A stretch of 64,000 nt of DNA from Geomonas sp. Red32 (GTDB taxonomy: Bacteria; Desulfobacterota; Desulfuromonadia; Geobacterales; Geobacteraceae), in contig NZ_JAKLOY010000001.1 of the NCBI RefSeq assembly GCF_023652955.1, positions 620,001 to 684,000 on the forward strand, read 5' to 3'. Made by a program: the position numbers and the translations under genes. A model generated the notes under the pieces. That model was not told where the DNA came from. It did no database searches and saw only the letters and a program-made list of their open reading frames with translations. Below are positions 1-9,280 of this stretch, one piece after another; within the stretch, counting starts at the first letter, position 1, and the number at the start of each line of letters is the position of its first letter.

Positions 1-2
1 AG

Positions 3-362
3 CCCCTCTACGTGAAGACCCACAGCTCGGTCTATCTCCACGTCGTCCAGGGGCTCGCGGCGGCGGGGGGCGGGATCGACAAGACCCTCAAGGAGCAGCC
101 CGCCTCCGTCCGCGACCTTTTGCGGGTCATCTACACCACCCGGCCGATCCCCTCCCACCCCGTGGCGGCCCACCGCCGGGTCCCCAAAGCCGATGCGGAA
201 AAGGTGCGCCAGGCCCTGTTGGCCATGGGGCAGGACCCGGCGGGCCGAGCGCTCCTCGCCAAGGTCCCCTTCAGGGAGATCGGCCCGACCACCCTCAAGG
301 AGTACCTGCAGATGGTCGACTGGGGACTGGAGCGGTACTGGCAGCCGGTCGCTGGGGAGTGA
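3..362 (+). CDS. PhnD-like periplasmic phosphate/phosphonate-type binding protein, C-terminal part
   Basis: This is the 3' end of a gene that begins before the window; the open frame runs from base 3 to a TGA at 360-362. The residues around HSSVYLHVVQGLAAAGGG, followed by a run resembling the TTRPIPSHPVAAHRRVP segment, match the C-terminal lobe of PhnD/SBP_bac_12-type binding proteins. These bind phosphonate, phosphite or related anions in the periplasm. A sensor kinase starts 6 bases after the stop, so in this locus the binding protein may feed a signalling protein rather than an ABC importer. That role is inference, because the upstream neighbours are not visible. Confidence 0.8.
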   Translation, partial: PLYVKTHSSVYLHVVQGLAAAGGGIDKTLKEQPASVRDLLRVIYTTRPIPSHPVAAHRRVPKADAEKVRQALLAMGQDPAGRALLAKVPFREIGPTTLKEYLQMVDWGLERYWQPVAGE

Positions 363-368
363 TCCCCT

Positions 369-2960
369 ATGAGGCTTCGTTGGAAGGTCCTGCTCCCTCT
401 TACTGTCTTCAGTTTTCTCCTGGCCTGCTACCTCTGGGGATCGTACCTGCCGCGCAGTCTGGAAACCATCGAGGACACCTACCAGCAGGCGACCGAGCGC
501 CACCTCGACAGCGTCATCGAGGGGCTGATTCCCCTCATCCTCGGACACAACCTCGACACCATCTTCGAGAACCTCGACGCCCTCAAGGAGAAGAACGGCG
601 ACTGGATCAGCATCGAGCTGACCGACACCGACGGGCGCCGGCTCTATCCCCTGCAAGCCCCCCCTCCGCACACCTCCCGCAACGACGATGTCCGCACCCT
701 CACCAGGAAGATGAGCCACGGCGGCACCGAGCTCGGCACGCTCAGCGTGAAGGTCGACTTCGCTCCTCTCCTGCGGCAGCCCCGCCGGCGCAACCTCGAG
801 CTTTTGACCGTCATGCTTGCCCTCATGGGGCTCTTCATCGCCGGAGCCGCCTGGGTTTTGGAGGGGGTGGTGATCCGGCCGGTCAGAGAACTTTCGCTCG
901 CCGCCAAGCAGCTCGCCCGCGGCAACTTCGACGTCCCCCTCAAGAAAGGGAAAGCGGACGAGGTGGGGGAACTGGTCGACCGCTTCGCCGCCATGCGCGA
1001 CGCCATCCTCGGCTACCAGACCGAGCTTCTGGAGCGGAGCCGGGTGCTGATGAGAAACGAGCGCAATCTCGCCGAGGCCCAGCGGATGGCCCACCTGGGA
1101 TCCTTCGAGCTCGACTTCGCCACCGGCCACCTCCTCTGGTCTGAGGAGTGCTACCGCATCTTCGGGATGGAGCAGGGAAAGGAACAGCTCACCCTGGATA
1201 GGTTCATGGAGATCGTCCACCCCGACGACCGCGATTCCCTCGAGAGCCGCTACCGGCAGTCGGTTAAGGAGAAGCAGTGCTGCGACATCCTGCACCGGGT
1301 CGTGCGACAAACCGACGGCGCCATCCGCCATATCCACGAGCACGTCGAACAGCTTTTCGATGCCGGAGGCGAGGTGATTGCCTCGCGCGGCACCGCTCAC
1401 GACGTCACCGAGATCACCCGGGCCGAAGAGGAGCTCCGGGTCAAGAACGTCCTCCTCTCCACCCAGCAGGAGACCTCGCTGGACGGCATCCTGGCGGTGG
1501 ACGAGCGGGGGAGGATCATCTCCTCCAACGGCAGGTTCGCCGAGATCTGGGGAGTTCCCGGCCAGGTGCTGGAGTCGGGGAGCTACGAGACCCTCCTGCG
1601 GCACCTGACCGGAAAGATCAAGGAGCCCGAGCTGTTCCTGGCGACCCTCGACCACCTGGCGAGCCACCGGGACGAGAAGAGCCGCTGCGAGCTGGGGCTC
1701 AAGGACGGCCGCATCCTGGACCAGTACTCCTCGGCCATGGTGGACCAGAACGGGAAAAGCCTCGGGAGGGTCTGGTACTTCCGGGACGTAAGCGAGCGCC
1801 ACCGGCTGGAGGAGCAGCTGAGGCAGTCGCAGAAGATGGAGTCGATCGGCACCTTCGCCGGCGGCATCGCCCACGATTTCAACAACATCCTGACCGCCAT
1901 CGTCGGCTACGGCACCATCGCCCTCATGAAGAGCGCGCCGGACGACCCGCGCAGGAGCGACATCGAGCAGATGCTGGAGGCGACCGAGAAGGCGGCGCAC
2001 CTGACCAAGGACCTGCTCCTCTTCTGCCGCAAGCAGGTGAGCGAGAAGAAGATCGTGGACATGAACGAGATCATCAGGGGAACGGAAAAATTCCTGCAGC
2101 GGGTGATCGGGGAGGACATCCAGTGCCGGGCCGAGCTCGCCCCGGAGGCGCTCCCGGTCATGGGGGACCCCCACCAGCTCGAACAGGTGCTGATGAATTT
2201 CGCGACCAACGCCCGGGACGCCATGGAGGGGGGCGGGCTCTTCACCATCGGGACCGGGCGGGTCCACTTCGACGAGGAATTCGTCGCCGCCCACGGCTAC
2301 GGAAGGCCCGGGGAGTACGTGCTGGTGACGGTCTCCGACACGGGGCGCGGGATGGACCGGGAGACCCGCGAGCAGATCTTCGATCCCTTCTTCACCACCA
2401 AGGAGGTCGGCAAGGGGACCGGCCTGGGGCTCGCCGTGGTGTACGGGATCCTCCGGGATCACGACGGCTTCGTTAACGTCTACAGCGAGCCGGGGCGGGG
2501 GACCACCTTCCGGCTCTACCTCCCCTTCCTGGTGGCGCCCGTCCAGGAGAAGCAGCCGCCGGCCGAGCAGGTCGAGGTCCGCGGCAGCGAGACGGTCCTT
2601 TTGGCCGAGGACGACGAGACGGTACGGACGCTCACCCGCAGCGTGCTGGAGGAGTTCGGCTACCGGGTGATCGTGGCGAACGACGGGCAGGAGGCGGTCG
2701 AGCTCTACCGGGAGAACCGCGACCGCATTTCGCTGTTGCTGTTCGACCTGGTGATGCCGAGGAAGACGGGGAAGGACGCCTACGACGAGATCAGGGAGCT
2801 CGACCCCGGCGTCAGGGTGCTTTTTTCCAGCGGCTACGCGCCCGACATGGTACGGCAGAAGATGCTGATCGACGAGAAGGTCCCCGTGGTGATCAAGCCG
2901 GTATCGCCGCTCGATCTCTTGAAGAAGGTGCGCGAAACGCTCGACCGGGACTCGGCGTGA
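369..2960 (+). CDS. Membrane hybrid sensor histidine kinase (HAMP-PAS-PAS-HisKA-HATPase-REC)
   Basis: The 863-residue protein has an N-terminal membrane segment (about 7-27), a periplasmic domain, a second membrane segment (about 140-163) and a HAMP linker. Two PAS domains, a HisKA domain with the phosphoacceptor in [11 protein letters not shown] (His502), an HATPase_c domain with DTGRGMD and GTGLGLAVV, and a C-terminal receiver follow. The receiver Asp is about residue 793 (LLFDLVMP). The start ATG lies 6 bases after the PhnD-like gene, with a GGGGAG Shine-Dalgarno overlapping that gene's end, so the two are probably co-transcribed. This is NtrB-like kinase chemistry with an attached receiver. 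The signal is unknown; the adjacent binding protein suggests an extracytoplasmic anion. Confidence 0.9.
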   Translation: MRLRWKVLLPLTVFSFLLACYLWGSYLPRSLETIEDTYQQATERHLDSVIEGLIPLILGHNLDTIFENLDALKEKNGDWISIELTDTDGRRLYPLQAPPPHTSRNDDVRTLTRKMSHGGTELGTLSVKVDFAPLLRQPRRRNLELLTVMLALMGLFIAGAAWVLEGVVIRPVRELSLAAKQLARGNFDVPLKKGKADEVGELVDRFAAMRDAILGYQTELLERSRVLMRNERNLAEAQRMAHLGSFELDFATGHLLWSEECYRIFGMEQGKEQLTLDRFMEIVHPDDRDSLESRYRQSVKEKQCCDILHRVVRQTDGAIRHIHEHVEQLFDAGGEVIASRGTAHDVTEITRAEEELRVKNVLLSTQQETSLDGILAVDERGRIISSNGRFAEIWGVPGQVLESGSYETLLRHLTGKIKEPELFLATLDHLASHRDEKSRCELGLKDGRILDQYSSAMVDQNGKSLGRVWYFRDVSERHRLEEQLRQSQKMESIGTFAGGIAHDFNNILTAIVGYGTIALMKSAPDDPRRSDIEQMLEATEKAAHLTKDLLLFCRKQVSEKKIVDMNEIIRGTEKFLQRVIGEDIQCRAELAPEALPVMGDPHQLEQVLMNFATNARDAMEGGGLFTIGTGRVHFDEEFVAAHGYGRPGEYVLVTVSDTGRGMDRETREQIFDPFFTTKEVGKGTGLGLAVVYGILRDHDGFVNVYSEPGRGTTFRLYLPFLVAPVQEKQPPAEQVEVRGSETVLLAEDDETVRTLTRSVLEEFGYRVIVANDGQEAVELYRENRDRISLLLFDLVMPRKTGKDAYDEIRELDPGVRVLFSSGYAPDMVRQKMLIDEKVPVVIKPVSPLDLLKKVRETLDRDSA

Positions 2961-3082
2961 ATAAGCGGAAGGGGCAAGGTAAGCGAAATTATTGGTTGCC
3001 TTAGCCTTGGCGCCGTTTTAAAGTGCGTCCATTGCGCCCTTCGCCGGGCCTACGTGGGATTTTCACAGTTAAAGGAGGCAGC

Positions 3083-3556
3083 ATGAAACGGTTGGTCATT
3101 GGCACCCTCACCATCGCCCTCTTCCTCTTCGCTCCGCTCGCGGCCTTCGCGAGCCTGGACGATTTCCTCTCGCGGGTCAACATCGAGGCACGCGCCGACA
3201 TGAACGGCTTCTCCGCCAAGATCAGCACCCAGTTCGGAGTTGCCCTTCCCCAGGTGCAGGCGGTGATCCGCTCGGTCTCCGAACCGGCCGACGCCTTCAT
3301 GGTCTTCCAGCTCGGCCAGATGGCCTCCAGGCCCCCCGAGAGGGTGCTGGCGGTCTACAAACCGAACAAGAAAAAAGGGTGGGGCGCCATCGCGAAGGAG
3401 CTCGGAATCAAGCCCGGCTCCGCCGAGTTCCACGCCCTCAAAGCGGGTAACCTTTCCTTCACCGGGAGACCGGGCGGGGATGACGACGCCGGCCCCGGCA
3501 GGGGGAAGGGTAAAGGGAAAGGGCACGGCAAAGGTCACGGCAGAGGAAACGACTAG
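3083..3556 (+). CDS. Small secreted protein with Gly/Lys/His-rich tail
   Basis: A 157-residue protein preceded by a strong AAAGGAGG site 7 bases before ATG 3083; an upstream in-frame start at 3023 lacks such a site. A signal peptide (MKRLVIGTLTIALFLFAPLAAFA) is followed by a compact helical domain of about 110 residues. The tail alternates Gly with Lys, His and Arg and is strongly basic. I do not recognise a named family. The tail could bind nucleic acid, acidic polysaccharide or metal, but nothing in the sequence decides this. The following MFS gene starts 2 bases after the stop, so the two are probably one transcript. Confidence 0.75.
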   Translation: MKRLVIGTLTIALFLFAPLAAFASLDDFLSRVNIEARADMNGFSAKISTQFGVALPQVQAVIRSVSEPADAFMVFQLGQMASRPPERVLAVYKPNKKKGWGAIAKELGIKPGSAEFHALKAGNLSFTGRPGGDDDAGPGRGKGKGKGHGKGHGRGND

Positions 3557-3558
3557 CG

Positions 3559-4779
3559 GTGGTTAAGCCGGCGGCACGCTTTCACTACGGCTGGGTGATC
3601 GTCGCCGTCGGCTTCCTGATCATCTTCTCCTGCATCGGTCTCGCGCGCTACGCATACACGATGCTCATCCCCTCCATGCAGGCCGGACTCGGCCTTTCCT
3701 ACGACCGGATGGGGTTCATCAGCACCGGGAACTTCTGCGGATACCTCCTCTCGGTGCTGGTGGCCCCCGCGCTCATCAAGAGGCTGGGGGCGAGGCGGGT
3801 CATCTGCCTCGGGCTCGCCCCCATCACCCTCGCCCTTCTCCTCATGGGACGCGCCAGCGGTTTCTGGACGCCGCTCCTTCTCTACTTCGCCACCGGGGTT
3901 GGGACCGGCTTCGCCAACATCCCCACCATGGTGCTCATCAGCCACTGGTTCCACAGCGACCGGCGCGGGACGGCGGCCGGGCTGATGATCGCCGGCAACG
4001 GCGCCGCCATCATGCTGGCCGGTTTCCTGGTCCCCTTCCTGAACCGCAGCCAGGGGGCTGACGGTTGGCGAAGCGCCTGGCTCGTCGTGGGGGTCATCTC
4101 GCTGACGGTGAGCGCCATCGCGGCCTGGGCCATCCGCGACCGCCCGGCCGACCTGGGGCTTGAGCCGTCCGGCACCAGCCGTCCTCCGGCTCCCGAGCAG
4201 CTGGTTCCCCACGAGCACCGGGGGGACGGGATGCTCCTGGTCAGGCTGGGGATCCTCTACTTCGCCTTCGGCGCCACCTTCATGGTCTACGGGACCTTCA
4301 TCGTCACCTCCATGGTGCGCGAGTACGGCTTTTCCGAGGCCAAGGCGGGACTTTACTGGTCGTGGGTGGGATTCTTCAGCTTCTTCTCGGGGATACTGTT
4401 CGGGGTGCTCTCCGACCGGATCGGGAGGCGCTACGGCCTCGCGCTGGTCTTTGCCGTGCAGACCGCCGCCTACCTTCTTGCGGGCCTCAAGCCGGGGGCG
4501 GGGGTGCTCGCGGTCTCCCTCATTCTCTACGGCCTCGCCCTCTTCGCCACTCCCGCCATCATGGCCGCCGCCGTCGGCGACTACCTCGGCTTCACCCGCG
4601 CGGCCGGCGCCTTCTCCACCATCACCATCTTCTTCGCCGCCGGACAGACGCTGGGCCCCTCGGTGGCAGGCATGATCGCCCGCTCCACCGGAAGCTTCTC
4701 AGGCGCCTACCTCCTCGCCGCCGCCATGACCGCTACCGCCATGGTGCTGGCCATCCTGCTCCCCAAGCCGGAGAACTGA
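3559..4779 (+). CDS. MFS transporter
   Basis: A 406-residue protein with about twelve hydrophobic segments and the fold of the major facilitator superfamily. It opens FHYGWVIVAVGFLIIF, and a cytoplasmic loop near the middle has the MFS signature (GVLSDRIGRRYG). The start is GTG 3559, two bases after the stop of the secreted-protein gene, with AGAGGAAAC upstream. It most resembles oxalate/formate-antiporter-like or YbfB-type carriers. The substrate cannot be read from sequence. It probably acts in the inner membrane as an exporter or organic-anion carrier and is co-expressed with the small secreted protein. Confidence 0.85.
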   Translation: MVKPAARFHYGWVIVAVGFLIIFSCIGLARYAYTMLIPSMQAGLGLSYDRMGFISTGNFCGYLLSVLVAPALIKRLGARRVICLGLAPITLALLLMGRASGFWTPLLLYFATGVGTGFANIPTMVLISHWFHSDRRGTAAGLMIAGNGAAIMLAGFLVPFLNRSQGADGWRSAWLVVGVISLTVSAIAAWAIRDRPADLGLEPSGTSRPPAPEQLVPHEHRGDGMLLVRLGILYFAFGATFMVYGTFIVTSMVREYGFSEAKAGLYWSWVGFFSFFSGILFGVLSDRIGRRYGLALVFAVQTAAYLLAGLKPGAGVLAVSLILYGLALFATPAIMAAAVGDYLGFTRAAGAFSTITIFFAAGQTLGPSVAGMIARSTGSFSGAYLLAAAMTATAMVLAILLPKPEN

Positions 4780-4851
4780 GAGCGGTTCCTGGTACGCGAA
4801 TGATGGAAGGATAGGTGGAGGGGTGGCCGGAGGCCGGGTGAGGGAGGTTAT

Positions 4852-4867
4852 GCCCCACCGGTGGGGC
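4852..4867. repeat. Perfect 16-bp palindrome between convergent genes
   Basis: GCCCCACCGGTGGGGC is a perfect palindrome with no loop. It sits between the convergent MFS and PAS-kinase genes, next to a G-rich stretch (4813-4850) that resembles one arm of the G/C-rich REP-like elements at 12420 and 50290. It may be part of a bidirectional termination region or a REP remnant. There is no T-tract, so it is not a classic terminator. Confidence 0.5.
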
Positions 4868-4926
4868 GGGGGGTAGATGAAAGAGTGGCCGCGGAAGGAG
4901 TTGTCCGGTCTGCTGCCTGTTTGCCG

Positions 4927-6792
4927 TCAGCCGTAGGTGGCGAGGGTGAAGAAGAAGGCGGCTCCCTGGCCGACCGCGCCTTCGCCCCAGATCTTCCCGC
5001 CGTGGCGCTCAATGATCCTCTTGGCGGAGGCGAGACCGATCCCGGCCCCTTCGAATTCGGAGCCGTGCAGCCGCTCGAAGGGGGTGAAAAGCTTCTCCGC
5101 GTAGGACTGGTCGAACCCCACCCCGTTGTCCTTGACGAAGTAGATCCGCTGATCCCCCTCGTACTCGGTCCCGAACCGGATCCGCCCCACCTCCTGGTGT
5201 GCGGTGTATTTCCAGGCGTTGCCGACCAGGTTCTGGACCAGCAGATTCAAGAGATGGGCGTCGCCGTCCACCAGCACACACTGCTCCACCTCGGTCTCCA
5301 CCCGCCTGCCCGGCTCGGTCTCCGCGAACATGGTGAGGGTCGTTTCCACCAGAGCGCTCAGGTCGATGGTCTTGCGGCGGAGGTCGGTCCGGGCGACCCG
5401 GGAAAGCTCCAAAAGGTGATCGATGAGGTTCCCCATCACGCGGGAGGAACTCCTGATCCTGGCGAGGTACTCGCGCGCCTCGGGGGGGAGATGCTCCTGG
5501 TAATCTTCGGCGAGGATGGCGCTGTAGCTGTTGATGTGGCGAAGGGGTGCCCTGAGGTCGTGGGATACCGAGTAGCTGAAGGATTCGTGATCGCGGATGG
5601 CCTGGGTCAGCTCGGCGGTCCTCTTCGACACCCGGCTCTCCAGCTCCGCATTCAAAAGGGCCAGCTCCTCCTCGGCCCTCTTGCGGTCGGTGATGTCCCG
5701 CAGCACCGCCATCACCGCCGGACGGCCGTTGAAGACGATCGGCATCCCGACCGCCTCCACGTAGAGCACGCTCCCGTCCACTCGTACCACCCGCATCTCG
5801 GTGAGCGGGGATTCGTCCCCATCCTCGTAGACGTCGCGGATCCGGTGACTGATCGCCCCCCGGCAATCGGGGTGGATGAAGGAGAGCACCGGCTTCCCCA
5901 GCACCTCGTCGCCGGAACAGGCACCCAAAAGCGCAACCGCCGCCCTGTTGACGTAGACATAGTTTCCGTCGATGTGGACGACGACCGCGTCGGGGGTCCC
6001 CTCCACCAGCGAGCGGTAGCGCCCCTCGCTCTCCCGAAGCGCGATCTCGGCCTTCTTGCGGTCGGTGATGTCGACGAAGAGGGCCTGCTTCGAGACCGTG
6101 CCGTCGGCGTTGTGGATGGGGCTGTTGGTGAGGTCGTACCAGCGGCCGTCGCGCTGGCTGAGAATCTCCACCCGCACCGTATCCCCGGCGAAGACCTCGT
6201 CGTTGCGGCACCAGGGGCACGGGTGGTCGAGTCCGTTGAGGACCTTGTAGCAGTGGTGACCAAGGGCGTCGAAACCGATGCGGCGCTTCATCGCCTCGTT
6301 GAGGTATTCGATCCTGCACTCCGGGGAGCAGATGTACATGTAGCCGTCGAAGGCGTCCACCATGGCCCGGTAGCGGACCTGGCCCGCCCGTAGCGCCTCC
6401 TCGGCCGCCTTGCGGTGGGTGATGTCGAGGATGGTCCCGACCATGCGGGTTCCCCTCCCCCGGGCGTCCCGGGCAACGACCCGGGCCCGCGCCTCCACCC
6501 AGATGATCCTGCCGTCCCGGCACACCATCCGGTGATCGACCACGGGCTCGGCTTGGCGCCCTTCGATACGATCCTCGATGCTGCCCAGCACCCGGGCGCG
6601 GTCCTCGGGATGGATGAGGGTGCCGAGGAAGGCGCGATTGAAGACGGTATTCTGCGGGTGGTACCCGATGAGGTCGCAGTACTTGTCGCTCAGATAGGCG
6701 ATATCGTTTTCAAGGTCCCAGTTCCAGAACCCCTCGGCGGCGACCTCCAGGATCTCCCGCCATTGCTCGGCACCCGCGCGCTCGTTCCCCAT
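4927..6792 (-). CDS. Soluble PAS sensor histidine kinase (three PAS domains)
   Basis: A 621-residue protein with no membrane segment. It has three PAS domains (roughly 10-125, 135-255 and 260-375), the second rich in Cys (CSPECRIEYLN, then CPWC), each ending in the ITDRK/ITHRK linker motif. A phytochrome-type HisKA domain (FSYSVSHDLRAPLRHI, His411) and an HATPase_c domain with FERLHGSEFEGAGIGLA follow. There is no receiver. The start ATG 6792 has AAGGAGG 7 bases upstream. The Cys-rich PAS could hold a redox cofactor or metal, but this is inference. The catalytic half is closely similar to that of the kinase at 9281-10759. Confidence 0.9.
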   Translation of the reverse strand: MGNERAGAEQWREILEVAAEGFWNWDLENDIAYLSDKYCDLIGYHPQNTVFNRAFLGTLIHPEDRARVLGSIEDRIEGRQAEPVVDHRMVCRDGRIIWVEARARVVARDARGRGTRMVGTILDITHRKAAEEALRAGQVRYRAMVDAFDGYMYICSPECRIEYLNEAMKRRIGFDALGHHCYKVLNGLDHPCPWCRNDEVFAGDTVRVEILSQRDGRWYDLTNSPIHNADGTVSKQALFVDITDRKKAEIALRESEGRYRSLVEGTPDAVVVHIDGNYVYVNRAAVALLGACSGDEVLGKPVLSFIHPDCRGAISHRIRDVYEDGDESPLTEMRVVRVDGSVLYVEAVGMPIVFNGRPAVMAVLRDITDRKRAEEELALLNAELESRVSKRTAELTQAIRDHESFSYSVSHDLRAPLRHINSYSAILAEDYQEHLPPEAREYLARIRSSSRVMGNLIDHLLELSRVARTDLRRKTIDLSALVETTLTMFAETEPGRRVETEVEQCVLVDGDAHLLNLLVQNLVGNAWKYTAHQEVGRIRFGTEYEGDQRIYFVKDNGVGFDQSYAEKLFTPFERLHGSEFEGAGIGLASAKRIIERHGGKIWGEGAVGQGAAFFFTLATYG

Positions 6793-7004
6793 CCGATCCT
6801 CCTTGCCCCATGGGCGTCGACGGGAAGCAATATCATAAAATAAACTAATTTACAAAATTTATTGTTATTAGGCCCGGTTAGCGCGGCAGGCGAGCTCCCT
6901 TTTTCCGCTTGCCGGCCGGGGCAAAATGGCTACAATCGGTGCGGCTCGACAGAATGCGCGACAGGCCGGCTCGATAGGCGGCGGCACGACCGGCAAGGGA
7001 AAAG

Positions 7005-7961
7005 GTGCAAGGCAGGGGGACGATAGTGAAGGGGAAAAACGGACACGGGGATCATGCCCGGAAGAGTAATGACAGGGAGTCGGAGGCCGCGGCCGGGAAG
7101 GGGGGAGGAAAGCGGGGAAAGGCGGCCAGCGGCGCGAACGCCGCCGCCTTGAGCGAAGAGGAGGCGAGTGCCTTCCGGGAGCGCATCCTCGCCTACTACC
7201 GCGCCCACGGGCGCTCGCTCCCCTGGCGGGAGACCCGCGACCCCTATGCCATCCTGGTCTCGGAGATCATGCTCCAGCAGACCCAGGTGGACCGGGTCCG
7301 GGAGAAGTACCGGGCGTTTCTGGCGGTCTTCCCCGGGTTCGAGGAGCTGGCCCGGGCTCCGCTGGCCGACGTCCTCTCCCTCTGGCAGGGGCTTGGGTAC
7401 AACCGCCGGGCCATCTCGCTCAAGCTCTGCGCGGAGGCGGTGGTCGAGCGGTGCGGGGGAAGGCTTCCGGGCGGGATCCCCGAGCTCGAGGCGCTGCCGG
7501 GAATCGGCCCCTACACCGCGCGGGCGGTGGCACTCTTCGCCTTCGGGGAACCGACCCCGTTCATCGAGACCAACATACGCTCCGTCTATCTCCACCACTT
7601 TTTCCCCGGCGAAGAGAAGGTTTCCGACGCCCTCATCCTCCCGCTGGTGGAGGCCACCATGGACCGGGAAGATCCGCGCGAGTGGTACTACGCGCTGATG
7701 GACTACGGCTCGCAGCTGAAGAGGACCGGGGAGAACCCGAGCCGCCGCAGCGCCCACCACACCCGGCAGTCACCCTTCCGGGGCTCGAACCGCGAGCAGC
7801 GGAGCCTGATCCTGAAGGCGATCCTCGCCAACCCCGGCATCACCGGCCAAGAGCTCCGGGGGGCAGTGCCGGAGGCGGCCGCCTCGCTGGAAAAGAACCT
7901 GCTCCAGCTCGAGCGGGAAGGGTTCATCTGCCGGGAGGAGGACGGCTACCGGGTCCGCTGA
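7005..7961 (+). CDS. MutY-like HhH-GPD DNA glycosylase without Fe-S cluster
   Basis: The 318-residue protein has the MutY signature block (LPWRETRDPYAILVSEIMLQQTQV, catalytic-type Glu87), a GLGY motif and a helix-hairpin-helix (LPGIGPYTA, 164-172). Two features are unusual. The position equivalent to the catalytic Asp (normally D-G/T-N) is Glu188 in FIETNIR. The C-terminal CX6CX2CX5C cluster ligands are absent, replaced by NPSRRSAHHTRQSPF. The last 60 residues look like a winged helix instead of the MutT-like 8-oxoG recognition domain. The start is GTG 7005, and the first 50 residues are a low-complexity Gly/Lys/Ala leader, so the true start could be later. Adenine glycosylase activity is plausible but unproven. 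Confidence 0.8.
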   Translation: MQGRGTIVKGKNGHGDHARKSNDRESEAAAGKGGGKRGKAASGANAAALSEEEASAFRERILAYYRAHGRSLPWRETRDPYAILVSEIMLQQTQVDRVREKYRAFLAVFPGFEELARAPLADVLSLWQGLGYNRRAISLKLCAEAVVERCGGRLPGGIPELEALPGIGPYTARAVALFAFGEPTPFIETNIRSVYLHHFFPGEEKVSDALILPLVEATMDREDPREWYYALMDYGSQLKRTGENPSRRSAHHTRQSPFRGSNREQRSLILKAILANPGITGQELRGAVPEAAASLEKNLLQLEREGFICREEDGYRVR

Positions 7962-7970
7962 TCGGCAGTC

Positions 7971-8015
7971 GGACCAGTCGGACCAGTCGGACAAGTCGGA
8001 CAAGTCGGACAGGTC
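7971..8015. repeat. 9-bp tandem repeat, five units
   Basis: Five consecutive 9-mers follow the stop of the glycosylase gene: GGACCAGTC twice, GGACAAGTC twice and GGACAGGTC once, flanked by partial units. A related 9-mer array lies after another gene at 19092-19145. Unit length is constant while the middle two bases vary, which argues for slippage plus divergence or selection on the GGAC/GTC frame. It is too short and has no spacers, so it is not a CRISPR array. Confidence 0.85.
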
Positions 8016-8053
8016 GGACTAGGCGGGCTCAGCGGACTGGACGGGCCTGCCGC

Positions 8054-8965
8054 TCACTGCGGGGGCCAGTCCATGGTCACCCGGTTCCTCCCGCCATTCT
8101 TGCTCCGGTACATAAGCTCGTCGGCCCGGTGCACCACCGACTCCAGGTCGTCGTCCGACCGGGCCACCGTGGCCCCGATGGAAACGGTGACACTCACCCG
8201 CTCGCCGTTGACCATCACGAAGCTCTTCTCTACCACCGCGCGCACCCGCTCCGCCACCATGGCCAGCACCTCGCCGGCCGCGCCGGGGAGGATCGCCACG
8301 AACTCCTCGCCACCCCAGCGGGCGACCACGTCGACCTTGCGAAGGCAAAGGGCGACCGAGCGGGCCACCATGGTCAGAAGCTGGTCGCCGGTCCGGTGGC
8401 CGAACTCGTCGTTGAACCGCTTGAAATGGTCGATGTCCATGAAAAGGACGGAGAAGGGGAATCCGTTGGTGGCAAGGTTGAAGAGCCGGTTGACCAGGGT
8501 CATCTCCCCGTACCGGCGGTTCCCCACTCCGGTCAACTGGTCGAGATAGACTTCCTTTTTGAGCTTCTCGTACTCCTGGAGTATCTGCATCGAGGAGGAG
8601 TTGTCGCTGAAGACCTCGACGGCCCCCACGACGTTCCCCTCCGCGTCGCGCACCGGCGAGGTGCGGACCAGGATCGGCACCCGGTGGCCGAGCTTGTGGC
8701 GGAGAAAGACCCGGCTCTCGCGCTGTTGCCCGTCCTCCATGGTGGCCGCCAGCGGGCAGCCGTTGAGACAAAGCTCGGTCCCCTCCCCGCTGATGTGGCA
8801 AAGGAGATTGTCCGCACAGCACGAGCCAATCACCTCGGCGCGGGAGAATCCGGCTATCCTCTCCGCCCCGGCATTCCAGAAGGCGATCTGGCGTTCCTTG
8901 TCGACGAAGTAGACCCCCTCAAAGAGACATTCGAGGAGCATATCCGGAGACACAGTGCTCAGCAT
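8054..8965 (-). CDS. PAS-GGDEF diguanylate cyclase
   Basis: A PAS domain (about 10-125) carries a Cys-rich segment (SCCADNLLCH, then LCLNGCPLAAT) common to Geobacter-type cyclases. It is followed by a short coiled coil and a GGDEF domain. The active site is GGEEF, and RKVD lies five residues upstream, an intact RxxD inhibitory site, so the enzyme should make cyclic di-GMP with product feedback. I place the start at ATG 8965 because AAGGGGGTG precedes it; an in-frame ATG at 9007 would add 14 residues. There is no membrane segment, so the enzyme is cytoplasmic. The PAS cysteines may sense redox or metal (inference). Confidence 0.9.
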   Translation of the reverse strand: MLSTVSPDMLLECLFEGVYFVDKERQIAFWNAGAERIAGFSRAEVIGSCCADNLLCHISGEGTELCLNGCPLAATMEDGQQRESRVFLRHKLGHRVPILVRTSPVRDAEGNVVGAVEVFSDNSSSMQILQEYEKLKKEVYLDQLTGVGNRRYGEMTLVNRLFNLATNGFPFSVLFMDIDHFKRFNDEFGHRTGDQLLTMVARSVALCLRKVDVVARWGGEEFVAILPGAAGEVLAMVAERVRAVVEKSFVMVNGERVSVTVSIGATVARSDDDLESVVHRADELMYRSKNGGRNRVTMDWPPQ

Positions 8966-9280
8966 TATCCCACCCCCTTGTGACTGTTCGAGGAGCACGA
9001 TACTCATACACTTTGCGCCACTTCATCTTTTCGTCATCATTGGCCGCGATCTGAAGAGAAATCTCGACGTCGAACAATACAAGAGCTCAAAGCTCTGTAC
9101 CGGAGAAAATCGCATTCCATCCACATGGAAATCCTTTCATTCTGATCGGGCATTGTGCTAGTATCCCCAACGGCCTTTGCCTCCGTATGAGAGGCCGATC
9201 AAACTCCTCTGACAGTACCGAGATTCCTTTGCCCCCCATCTTCAATGCCTTCACTGCCCCGAGACAGGAACCGGAGCGCC

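Noticed and set aside
4861-6393. Long open frame (about 510 codons) on the plus strand
   Set aside because: It lies opposite the PAS kinase, whose PAS, HisKA and HATPase motifs are clear. The plus-strand product is Gly/Leu/Val/His-rich with no motif, the usual shadow in GC-rich DNA.
7971-8015. CRISPR-like array
   Set aside because: Units are 9 bases with no spacers and no cas genes are nearby, so this is a simple tandem repeat.
7451-8983. Open frame of about 510 codons on the plus strand, out of frame with MutY-like gene and opposite the cyclase
   Set aside because: It crosses the tandem repeat, has no start signal or domain, and conflicts with two well supported genes.
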